The notes beneath the pieces were generated by a model. It was given only the letters and a program-made list of their open reading frames with translations. It was not told where the DNA came from and ran no database searches. From positions 33,284-97,283 of the forward strand of contig CALGPN010000034.1 in the NCBI GenBank assembly GCA_937960435.1: DNA of 64,000 bases. Direction: 5' to 3'. Numbering within the stretch: the stretch's first letter is position 1; every line of letters starts with the position of its first letter. The DNA is from an uncultured Desulfosoma sp. (GTDB lineage: Bacteria; Desulfobacterota; Syntrophobacteria; Syntrophobacterales; DSM-9756). A program made the position numbers and the translations under genes. Shown piece after piece: positions 55,100 through 63,897 of the stretch.

Positions 55100-57030
55100 A
55101 TGGACCACAGCCAGATTGTCAGCTTCCTTTTCGAGAAGCTGCTCGCGAACGCGGCGCACCTCGCCGCCAACCTGCGAAACTACACCATCGGCTTCAGCCC
55201 CAACATGCGAGAGGTGCTCGAAAAGTTCGACTTCGACAACACGATCAGCAAGCTTGACGAGGCGGGCCTTATTTTCCAGGTGCTCGAACGCTTCAAGAAC
55301 GTCGATCTCCACCCGGACAAGGTCGACAACCGGACGATGGGCACGATCATCGAGGAGCTGATCTGGAAGTTCAATGAGGCGCTGAACGAAAATCCGGGCG
55401 AGCACTTCACCCCGCGCGATGTCGTGCACCTCATGGAGTACCTGATGCTCGCCGGTGACGAGCAACCCATCCGCCGTACGGGGATCGTGTGCACGGTCTA
55501 TGATCCATGCTGCGACTCGGGCGGCATGCTCATGATCACCAAGGAGCACATCACCGTCGGCTGGCGGCGAAACGGCGAGATCATCCGACCGCCGATCAAC
55601 GCCGAAGCCGACATCCACCTCTTCAGCCAGGAAGTGAACCCGGAGACCTGGGCCGTCTCGAAGTCCGACCTGTTCATGAAAGACCCGACCGGCCGCGACG
55701 CGGACAACATCGCTTACGGAAGTAATCTCTCGAACGACCGCCACGCGGGCCGGCGCTTCGACTACCTGATCGCCAACCCGCCGTACGGCAAGGACTGGAA
55801 GCGCGACGAGGACGCGGTGCGCGCCGAGCACGAGCGGGGCGCCGCGGGCCGCTTCGGCCCCGGGCTCCCGCGCATCAGCGACGGGCAGCTTCTTTTCCTG
55901 CTGCACATGCTCTCACACATGAAAGACCCCAAGGAGGGCGGCTCGCGCATGGCCATCATCAGGAACGGCTCACCGCTCTTTACCGGCGATGCTGGCAGCG
56001 GCGAAAGCGAGAGCCGCCGCTACATTGTGGAAAATGACCTGCTCGAGGCGCTCATCGCGCTGTTCGAGCAGCTCTTCTACAACACGGGAATCGCCACCTA
56101 TGTGTGGGTCGTGACGAACCGCAAGCTCCCCGAGCGCAAGGGCAAGGTACAGCTCATCGACGCCAGCTGGTTCTGGGTTCCCATGCGCAAGACCCGGGGC
56201 GACAAGCGGCGCGAGATCCCGCCCGAGCGGGCGCAGGACATCGTAAAGATCCTCACCGACTTCAAGGACGGCGACACGCGCCGGATCGTCAAGAACGGCA
56301 AGGAGGAAGAAGTGGTCGTGAGCCGTATATTCCCGACCACCCACTTCGGCTTCCGCAAGATCATGGTGGAACGGCCACTCAGGCTCAACTTCCAGGCCAC
56401 ACCCGAGCGCATCGCGCGTCTGGACGAGGAAAAGGGCTTCCAGGCGCTTGCGCAGTCCAAGAAGAAAGGCGCGGCCAAGCCGATGAAGAGGCCGCGGGCC
56501 GCAGGCTCCAGGAGGCGATCCGCAAGCTGCTCGGCACGCTGCCTGGCACGCTGTTTAAAGGTCGGGAAGAATTCGAGCGGGCCCTCGGCACCGCCGCCAT
56601 GGAGGCCGCCCTGAAGATTCCGGCCCCGGCCCGCAAGGCGATTCTCTCGGCGCTCTCGGAGCGCGACGATTCGGCCGCCTTTTGCAAAGACAAGGACGGC
56701 CACTCCGAGCCCGACCCGGAGCTGCGCAACACCGAAAGCGTGCCGCTCCCTTCGGGCGATGATCCCGCGGATGCCGAGGGCGTACCGGCGAGCGTGCGGG
56801 CCTTCTTCGAGCGCGAGGTCAAGCCCCATGTCCCGGACGCCTGGATCGACGCGGCGAGGCGCAACCGCAAGGACGGGAAGGTCGGCCTCGTCGGCTACGA
56901 GATCAACTTCCACCGCTACTTCTACCGCTACAGTCCACCCCGGCGGCTTGAAGAGATCGAGGCCGACATCCGTGCCATCGAGGCGGACATCGTGCGGATG
57001 CTGGCGGAGATGACAGGAGGAAATAGATGA
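55100..57030 (+). pseudogene. hsdM: hsdM, type I restriction-modification DNA methylase (damaged)
   Basis: Most of HsdM is recognisable, but three lesions make it doubtful. First, DHSQIVSFL (the normal N-terminus) runs directly into FEKLL and HLAANLRNYTIGFSPN, where intact proteins have about 100 more residues between; the frame is preserved. Second, the SAM-binding motif I reads YDPCCDSGGML, with aspartate in place of the glycine usual in this subfamily (PCCGSGG). Third, the frame shifts by -1 (as if one base were lost) near 56470-56500: the first frame ends at 56614, while the true C-terminus (LQEAIRKLLGTL to EMTGGNR) continues in another frame to 57030. The catalytic NPPY motif (IANPPYGKDW) is intact. 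The following DUF262 gene starts inside the last codons. Confidence 0.85.
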
Positions 57031-58898
57031 TCACCGCGAGTTTCGATAGCACCAAGACGCCTCTTCAGGAACTGCTCGCGCGGGCTCACAAGGGCTTACT
57101 GCAGCTACCGGACTTTCAGCGCGGTTGGGTCTGGGATGACGACCGGATCCGAAGTCTGCTTGCCAGCGTTTCGGTTTCGTTCCCAATAGGCGCCGTGATG
57201 CTCCTGCAGACCGGCGGCGAGCACGTGCGGTTCAAGCCGCGCCCCTTGGCCGGCACAAACCCGAATCTCTGCGAAGTTGCCCCCGAGACGCTAATCCTCG
57301 ACGGTCAGCAGCGCCTCACTTCGCTCTACATGGCGCTCATGAGCGGTTCTGCCGTGGAGACCAAAGACTCGAAAGGTAAGCCCATCCGTCGTTGGTACTA
57401 CCTCGACATGAAAAAAGCGTTGGCCAACGACGACGACCGTGAGGACGCGGTGCTGAGCATCCCCGAAGACCTCCAACTGAAGTCCTTCGGCGGGGAGGTG
57501 GTGCTCGACCTGACAACGCCGGAGCGTGAGTACGCCGAGGACCTCTTCCCGGTCAATCGCATCTTCGAGAGCGCTGGATGGCGCCAGGCCTACAACAAAT
57601 ACTGGAACTACGCGACGGAAAAGATCCAACTCTATGACGCCTTTGAACGGGAGGTCATCAAGCGTTTCGAGCAATACCAGGTGCCGGTCATCGAACTCAA
57701 AAGGGAGACTCCAAAGGAGGCCGTCTGTCTCGTCTTCGAGCGCGTCAACACGGGAGGCGTCGCGCTCAACGTGTTCGAGCTCCTCACAGCCTCCTTCGCC
57801 GCCGATGACTTTCCTCTGCGCGACGACTGGAACCGGCGCGAGCAGCGCTTGAAGGGCCGGCATCCCGTCTTGGGCCATCTTCAGAGCGACGACTTCCTGC
57901 AGGCAATGTCGTTGCTCGTCACGCAGAACAAGCGGCGGGAGACGGGGAGCCGTGCTGTTACGTCAGACGGCGCGCCGGGCATCAGTTGCAAACGCAAGGA
58001 CATCCTAAAATTGGAAGTTGCCGACTGGTGCGCGTGGGCCGACCGTGTCGAGGAGGGCTTTGTGAGGGCCGCACGCTTTTTGCATGGGCAGAAGATTTTC
58101 AAGGCTCGGGACTTGCCCTATCGCACGCAGCTTGTGCCGCTCGCCGCGATCTTCGTGGAGCTCGGGAAAGACGGCGAGACCGAGGGCGCACGGCAAAAGA
58201 TCGCTCTCTGGTACTGGTGCGGCGTATTTGGCGAACTCTACGGCAGCGCCATCGAGACCCGCTTTGCCCGTGACCTGCCTGAAGTTGTGGCGTGGGTGAG
58301 AGAGGAAGCCGGCGAGCCGGTCACGGTGCGGGAAGCGAATTTTCAGCCAGGCCGCCTTCTGACTTTACGGACGCGGAACAGCGCAGCCTACAAGGGGCTT
58401 TACGCGCTTCTCATGCGCGACGGCTGTCGCGACCTCCGTACCGGCGAGCCCATCGAGGCTCAGACCTTCTTCGACGACAAAGTGGACATTCACCACATCT
58501 TCCCCGAAAACTGGTGCAAGAAGGAACGAATCGACACGGGGATCTCCAACAGCATTATCAACAAGACCGCGCTCGCTGCCCGCACCAACCGCCAGATCGG
58601 CGGCCGCGCTCCGTCGAAGTACCTGCGCGCGATCGAGGAGTCCGCCGGCGTCAGCCCGGCGAAGATGGATGAGTTTCTTCGGTCACATTGCATTGCGCCG
58701 GAGCACCTGCGCACCGATAATTTCTGGGAGTTCTTTGCCGCCCGGGCAGAGGAGTTGCTCCAGCGCATCGAAGCCGCGACGAGGAAGACCATCACGCGCG
58801 ACGCGGCGCTCTTCCGTGCCGGCATCGTGCCCGAGGCCTATGACGAGGGGCCGCCGGAGTGGGATGCCGAAGAAGCGCTGGAGGATGCGGCGTCGTGA
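57027..58898 (+). CDS. DUF262/DUF1524 (GmrSD-like) protein with HNH motif
   Basis: 623 residues, intact. The N-terminal DUF262 (ParB-like) domain shows QLPDFQRGWVWDDDRIRSLLAS, then LILDGQQRLTSLYMAL, the DGQQR nucleotide-hydrolysis motif, and VFERVNTGGVALN. The C-terminal part carries the HNH-type nuclease motif DIHHIFPENW with an asparagine-rich NSIINKTALAARTNRQIGGRAPSKYL end. GmrSD enzymes cut glucosylated phage DNA, and related DUF262 proteins act in several defence systems. The ATG overlaps the hsdM stop, so it is coupled to the RM operon; its own stop overlaps hsdS. It is undamaged in an otherwise broken operon. Confidence 0.9.
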   Translation: MITASFDSTKTPLQELLARAHKGLLQLPDFQRGWVWDDDRIRSLLASVSVSFPIGAVMLLQTGGEHVRFKPRPLAGTNPNLCEVAPETLILDGQQRLTSLYMALMSGSAVETKDSKGKPIRRWYYLDMKKALANDDDREDAVLSIPEDLQLKSFGGEVVLDLTTPEREYAEDLFPVNRIFESAGWRQAYNKYWNYATEKIQLYDAFEREVIKRFEQYQVPVIELKRETPKEAVCLVFERVNTGGVALNVFELLTASFAADDFPLRDDWNRREQRLKGRHPVLGHLQSDDFLQAMSLLVTQNKRRETGSRAVTSDGAPGISCKRKDILKLEVADWCAWADRVEEGFVRAARFLHGQKIFKARDLPYRTQLVPLAAIFVELGKDGETEGARQKIALWYWCGVFGELYGSAIETRFARDLPEVVAWVREEAGEPVTVREANFQPGRLLTLRTRNSAAYKGLYALLMRDGCRDLRTGEPIEAQTFFDDKVDIHHIFPENWCKKERIDTGISNSIINKTALAARTNRQIGGRAPSKYLRAIEESAGVSPAKMDEFLRSHCIAPEHLRTDNFWEFFAARAEELLQRIEAATRKTITRDAALFRAGIVPEAYDEGPPEWDAEEALEDAAS

Positions 58899-59593
58899 AG
58901 GATGAAGGCGGAAGGATGAGCGCGGAACGACTGCGGCGGTTCAAGCCCTGCCCGGCCTATAAGGACTCCGGCGTCGAGTGGCTAGGGGAGATCCCGGCCC
59001 ATTGGCAGGTGAAGCCGAATTTCGCCATGTTCTCGCAGAGAGATGAACGAGGACGTGATGATCTGCCGATACTGGAGGTGTCTATCTCTACAGGCGTCCG
59101 CGTGCAGGAGTTCTCCGACGGTAAGATCGAGCATCGATCTGACGACATGGGTGCCTACAAGGTCGCCCGATCGGGCGACATCGCCTTCAACAAAATGCGA
59201 ATGTGGCAAGGCGCCGTGGGCATGGCACCAGTTAGCGGCCTTGTTAGTCCCGACTACATCGTGGCGACGCCACGCGAAGGAGTGGATCCGCGGTACTACG
59301 CCGCGCTCTTCCGAACACCGCTCTACATGGCGGAAGTCTGCCGATGGTCTCACGGGATCGTCGACGATCGCAATCGTCTCTATTGGGAAGAGTTCAAGGC
59401 ACTTAGGTCGCCTGTGCCATTGGCAGGTGAGCAGCGGGCCATGGCCGACTTCCTAGACCGAGATACGGCGAGGATCGATGCCCTCGTCGCCAAGGTCCGC
59501 GAGGCCATCGAGTGGCTCAAGGAGTACCGCACCGCGCTCATCTCCGCCGCGGTGACGGGCAAGATCGACGTGCGAAAGGAGGTGGCGACATGA
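58895..59593 (+). CDS. hsdS: hsdS, type I specificity subunit with a single recognition domain
   Basis: 232 residues from the GTG overlapping the DUF262 stop; usual HsdS has 400-450. It begins with YKDSGVEWLGEIPAHWQV, has one target-recognition domain, then PLAGEQRAMADFLDRDTARIDALVAKVREAIEWLKEYRTALI and the true C-terminal end AVTGKIDVRKEV. Full S proteins carry two recognition domains with the GVEWLGEIPAHW segment repeated, so loss of one by recombination between the repeats explains the size. Half-S proteins can dimerise in some systems, but with damaged M and R this is probably inactive. Confidence 0.85.
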   Translation: MKDEGGRMSAERLRRFKPCPAYKDSGVEWLGEIPAHWQVKPNFAMFSQRDERGRDDLPILEVSISTGVRVQEFSDGKIEHRSDDMGAYKVARSGDIAFNKMRMWQGAVGMAPVSGLVSPDYIVATPREGVDPRYYAALFRTPLYMAEVCRWSHGIVDDRNRLYWEEFKALRSPVPLAGEQRAMADFLDRDTARIDALVAKVREAIEWLKEYRTALISAAVTGKIDVRKEVAT

Positions 59594-60732
59594 GCCGCGT
59601 CGCGGTGCGGCCGGAGCTATTGCGCTGGGCAGTCGAGCGCTCAGGACGGAGTTTCGCGGGGCTCACCGCGAAGTTCCCGCGGCTCGCCGCGTGGGAGCGG
59701 GGCGACACACAGCCGACGTTGAAGCAGCTCGAGCAGTTCGCCAAGGCAACCCATACGCCGATCGGCTGCCTCTTCCTGCGCGAGCCTCCGGTTGAGCGCG
59801 TGCCGATCCCGGACTTTCGCACGCTACCGGGCGTGCGCCGCGACCGGCCGAGCCCGGACCTCCTGGACACGCTCTACCTCTGCCAGCAGCGCCAGGAGTG
59901 GTACCGCGAGTTCGCGCGCACGATGGGCGAAGGGCCGCTCGGCTTCGTCGGCTCGGCGCGTATAGAGGACGATGTCGTCGCGACCGCTGCGGCGATGCGC
60001 CAAGCGCTCGGCTTCGATCTCACCGAACGCCGGCGGATGCCCACCTGGACCGAGGCGCTGCGCCGCTTCATCGAGCAGGCGGACGGGCTGGGCGTGCTTG
60101 TGATGGTGAGCGGCGTCGTGGGCAGCAACAACCGCCGCAAGCTCGACCCGGACGAGTTCCGAGGCTTTGCGCTGGCCGACCCGCTTGCGCCGCTCGTCTT
60201 CGTGAATGGCGCCGACATTAAGGCGGCGCAGATGTTCACACTGGCCCACGAGCTGGCGCACATCTGGCTCGGCCAGTCGGCGCTCTCGGATGTCTCGCCC
60301 GCCTCTGCGCCGTCGCAGCGTGTCGAAGCCTGGTGCAACCGTGTCGCGGCCGAGCTCCTCGTACCGCTCGCCGCGCTGCGCGAAGCGCTGCCGCGTGGGG
60401 ACGCGCTCGACGCAGTGGCTGGGCTCGCGCGGCACTTCAAGGTCAGCACGCTCGTCATCCTGCGCCGGCTGCTCGACGCCCAACGCCTGTCGCGGGAGGC
60501 GTTCGAAGCCGCATACGAAGCCGAACTCGAGCGCCTGCGGGCACAGCCGAAGACGAGCGGGGGCGACTTTTACCTCACACTCGGCGCGCGCACCGGCAAG
60601 ACCTTCGCCCGGGCACTGGTGATCAGCACCCTCGAGGGACACACCTCGTTTACCGAAGCCTTGCGGCTGCTTGGGTTCAAGAAGATGGCCACCTTTCGCG
60701 AGCTGAGCGAGAGCCTCGGGGTAAGCTTCTGA
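59590..60732 (+). CDS. XRE-HTH / ImmA-IrrE metallopeptidase protein
   Basis: 380 residues, intact, ATGA overlap with hsdS. The N-terminal helix-turn-helix is at about 10-60 (RSGRSFAGLTAKFPRLAAWERGDTQPTLKQLEQFAKATH). The ImmA/IrrE zinc protease motif is FTLAHELAHIWLG (about 220-232; HExxH as HELAH), followed by EAWCNRVAAELLVP. In known cases such proteins cleave a repressor or an antitoxin. It typically pairs with a DUF4411 PIN-like gene, and the remnant of one starts at its stop codon (TGATG). Confidence 0.88.
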   Translation: MSRVAVRPELLRWAVERSGRSFAGLTAKFPRLAAWERGDTQPTLKQLEQFAKATHTPIGCLFLREPPVERVPIPDFRTLPGVRRDRPSPDLLDTLYLCQQRQEWYREFARTMGEGPLGFVGSARIEDDVVATAAAMRQALGFDLTERRRMPTWTEALRRFIEQADGLGVLVMVSGVVGSNNRRKLDPDEFRGFALADPLAPLVFVNGADIKAAQMFTLAHELAHIWLGQSALSDVSPASAPSQRVEAWCNRVAAELLVPLAALREALPRGDALDAVAGLARHFKVSTLVILRRLLDAQRLSREAFEAAYEAELERLRAQPKTSGGDFYLTLGARTGKTFARALVISTLEGHTSFTEALRLLGFKKMATFRELSESLGVSF

Positions 60733-60926
60733 TGGCTTACCTGCTCGACGCCGACGTTTTCATCCGGGCCAAGAACTTGCACTACGGCCTCGATTTCTGC
60801 CCGGCCTTCTGGGAGTGGCTCATTGTGCAGAACGGCGCCGGCCGCCTATTTAGCATCGAGAAGGTGGGCGACGAGTTGCTGGCCTTGGATGACGAGCTCT
60901 CGGCCTGGGCGAGCACGCGCGGGGCG
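60732..60926 (+). pseudogene. 5' remnant of a DUF4411 (PIN-like) gene
   Basis: The first 64 residues match the DUF4411 family, usually the partner of ImmA/IrrE proteins: MAYLLDADVFIRAKNLHYG (PIN aspartate), FCPAFWEWL and FSIEKVGDELLALDDELSAWA. Immediately after STRG the DNA becomes hsdR in a different frame, so the rest of the gene has been deleted. Confidence 0.8.
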
Positions 60927-63491
60927 GCGTTACCTCATTCAGCACTCGGCCGGAAGCGGCAAGAGCTTCACCATTGCCTGGCTTGCCCACCAGCTCGCGA
61001 CCCTCAACGATGCTTCCGACCGGCGCGTTCTCGACTCCATTGTGGTCGTCACCGATCGGCGCGTCCTCGACCGCCAGCTCCAGAGGACCATGCGCCAGTT
61101 CGAGCAGACGCTGGGAGTGGTTGAGAACATCGACACCACCAGCCGTCAGCTCAAGGAGGCGCTCGAGTCCGGCAAGACGATCATCGTCACGACGCTCCAG
61201 AAGTTCCCGGTGATCGCCCAAGAGATCGGGGAGCTTCCGGGCAGGCGCTTCGCCGTGATCGTGGACAAGGCCCATTCCTCCCAGTTGGGTAAAAGCACGA
61301 AAAGCATGAAGGCCGTGCTGAGTTCCCGATCGCTTGAAGAAGCCGAACGGGAGGAAGCCGGTGCGGCCACACCCGAGGAGGAGCTGGAGAGGCGGATCCT
61401 CGCCGACATGGAAAAACGCCGGCGGCTGGCCAACGTTTCCACCTTCGCCTTCACCGCGACACCCAAACCCAAGACACTCGAGCTCTTCGGAGAACAGCGC
61501 AAGGACGGAACCATTGGCCCGTTCCACCTCTACAGCATGCGGCAGGCAATTGAAGAGGGCTTCATCCTCGATGTGCTCGCGAACTACAACACCTACAAGG
61601 CTTAGTGGCGGCTCTTAAAGAAGATCAAGGACGACCCGCGCTACGACAAGAAAAAGGCCGAGTCTTTGCTCAAGTGTTTCGTCGAGCTGCACCCCCACGC
61701 CATCAACGAGAAAGTGCGGATCATGATCGAGCACTTCGCGTCGCAGGTGAAACACGAGATCGGCGGGAAGGCCAAGGCCATGATCGTGACGCGCTCGCGC
61801 CTCCATGCTGTGCGATATAAGCTGGCGGTAGATCGCTACCTTGCCGAGCGCAACTACCCGTTCAAGGCGCTGGTGGCGTTTTCCGGGACGGTCGGGGACG
61901 GTGGCAAGGACTACACCGAGTCGGGGATGAACGCCTTCTTAGAGGCGCAGACCGCCAGGGTCTTTGAGCGCCCCGAGTACCGGTTCCTGATCGTGGCGAA
62001 CAAGTTCCAGACCGGCTTCGATCAGCCGCTGCTTCACACCATGTACGTCGACAAAAAGCTCGGCGGCGTCAACGCGGTGCAGACACTGTCCCGGCTCAAC
62101 CGCACCCACCCGGAGAAGAAGGGCACAATGGTGCCCGACTTCGCTAACGACGCGGAGGAGATCCGCGCCGCGTTCGAGCCGTACTATGAGACGTCACTTC
62201 TTTCCGAGGCCACCGATCCGAACCTGCTTTACGAGATCCAGAGCCGCCTTGCCGCCTTCCCCGTTTACAGCGAATCCGATGTGAACGCCTTCGCCAAGAT
62301 CTACTTCAACCCCAGGGCGACACAAGACCGGCTCGACGCGGTTCTCGCACCGGTGGTCCAAGGCTTCCGAGAGATGGCGGATGAGGAGCGCGGATTTCCG
62401 CGGCCAGCTCACCGATTACATCCGGCTGTACGCCTTCCTCGCCCAGGTGCTCGCCTTTGCCGACGCCGATCTCGAAACGCTCTAAGTCTTCGCACGGCAC
62501 CTGCAACGGTTTTTCCCGCCCACCGCGATGCGCTGCCCTACGAGGTGCAGCACAACATCGACATGGAGTCCTTCAGAATCCAGCAGACCGGCAGCGGCCG
62601 GATCGCACTCGAGCGCAAGGCGGGCGTCCTGGAGCCCGTGGGCACAAAGGGCGCGTACGGCACGGCGCGGAGGAGCTGGAAGCATTGTCGCGTATCATCG
62701 CGGAACTCAATGAGCGCTTCGGCTTGAACCTCGGTCCCGAGCATCGTGTTACGCTCGGGCAGATGATGGAAAAACTCGATCAGGACCCGGCACTTGACGC
62801 CGCGGCGCGCGTCAACACGCGCGAGAATGTGCGGCTGACCTTCGACCAGAAGGTGGAGCAGGTGATCCAGGAGATCGTGGAGTTGAATTTTGAGCTTTAT
62901 AAACGGACAATGGACGACCGGGCCTTCTGCGAGGCGCTGAAGAACTTCCTTTTCGACCAATATCTGCGCACCCACCGCACAGCCGAAGAGCTCGTCAAGC
63001 GGAACCCGTCGACGACACTTGAATTCGCGCCCGCCCTCCTCTGGAACCCTAAAGAATATCGGCAGGACGACCAGGTGACATATGAAGTGCTCAAGACCCT
63101 CGCCGCGTTCCTGAACACCGAGGGGGTAGACCCCCTGTTGGGGGTCGCTGCAGAGGGTTCGATTGTGGGCATCGAGCGCGACGGCTTCGAGACCGAAGAC
63201 GGCTTCATGGAACATCTGGTCCAGGCCGTGCGCAACGCGCTGGGCGATCGCGCCGCCACCTGTATCGACCGGAAGACGCAGGTCGTGCACGATAGGGCCG
63301 TCTGCGTCGTGAGTTGCCGCCGCAGCCCAGAGCCCGTGTTGCTGAAGTGGAGGGGGATGGAGATTAACGTCGCCGGCAACTTCTTTGTGCGAAAAGGTCT
63401 CACGATGGTCAGTTTGCCCCCCGACAGCATTCAGGAGTACATCAAGAAACGATTCGGTACGAAGGTGAGCGACCGGAACGCCAAAACGTAA
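60925..63491 (+). pseudogene. hsdR: hsdR, type I restriction endonuclease (headless, multiply disrupted)
   Basis: Homology starts at RRYLIQHSAGSGKSF, so the whole N-terminal nuclease domain is missing. Further lesions: the DEAH box reads VDKAHSS (AAG at 61267); amber TAG at 61603-61605 where NYNTYKxxWRLLKKI should continue in frame; a frameshift near 62395; ochre TAA at 62483-62485 (LETL*VFARHL); further frameshifts near 62525 and 62665. The C-terminal helical segment (LSRIIAELNERFGLNLGPEH...DQYLRTHRTAEELVKR) is intact to about 62999, then an AlbA_2/Schlafen-like domain follows in the same frame (see 62992-63491). Confidence 0.88.
62992..63491 (+). other. AlbA_2 (Schlafen-like) domain fused to the hsdR C-terminus
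   Basis: After LVKRNPSTTLEFA the sequence matches the AlbA_2 putative DNA-binding fold: LKTLAAFLNTEGVDPLLGVAAEGSIVGIERDGF, FMEHLVQAVRNALGD, and VCVVSCRRSPEPVLLKWRGMEINVAGNFFVRKG. It is in frame with the last hsdR exon-like block and has no start codon or ribosome site of its own, so it is a C-terminal domain of the ancestral HsdR or a fused remnant of a neighbour. The GG of the usual NTEGGTLLIGV is altered to VDPLLGV. Confidence 0.65.
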
Positions 63492-63642
63492 AGGAGGAGA
63501 AGAGGCGAACGACCGCATTTCAGGAACTTCGAGGCGTTGCGGCCACAGGACTTTAGGAAATAACACCCCCTTTTTCCCCACCACCCCTTGGAGGCGTTTG
63601 CAAATGGCTTGTTCTGACGCATTATACCCTACACCTTATATA

Positions 63643-63894
63643 TTACAAAATCTCTTGTAGTTCCTCAGTTGTAAACTCTTTTTGAAGTATGGTAAGAACC
63701 TCATTATATGCTGACTCATGTTGTTGAGCAAGTGTTCTTATCATAACTTTTACCATCTCGATATTATTTTGAGCAGAATATTTGATAATTTGTTGACAGA
63801 TTGAAAAAATCATTCCATTTCGGCTTAAGACCGCATTCGAGAGTAGTACGGTTCCTAAAATTTTTCCAACTGCGATCAAATTGATTCCATACAT
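63643..63894 (-). CDS. AT-rich small protein, unrecognised
   Basis: 83 residues, starting MYGINLIAVGKILGTVLLSNAVL, with a hydrophobic N-terminal third and helical, Gln/Asn-rich rest (QQIIKYSAQNNIEMVKVMIRTLAQQHESAYNEVLTILQKEF). The base composition is far lower in GC than the rest of the window, and codons are A/T-ending. GGAG lies about 8 bases before the ATG. I recognise no family. It lies just downstream of another minus-strand gene that runs off the edge. Confidence 0.6.
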   Translation of the reverse strand: MYGINLIAVGKILGTVLLSNAVLSRNGMIFSICQQIIKYSAQNNIEMVKVMIRTLAQQHESAYNEVLTILQKEFTTEELQEIL

Positions 63895-63897
63895 ACA

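Noticed and set aside
56440..56510. Programmed -1 frameshift in hsdM
   Set aside because: The frame change has the right sign, but no X-XXY-YYZ slippery heptamer lies in the zero frame and other lesions in the operon point to decay.
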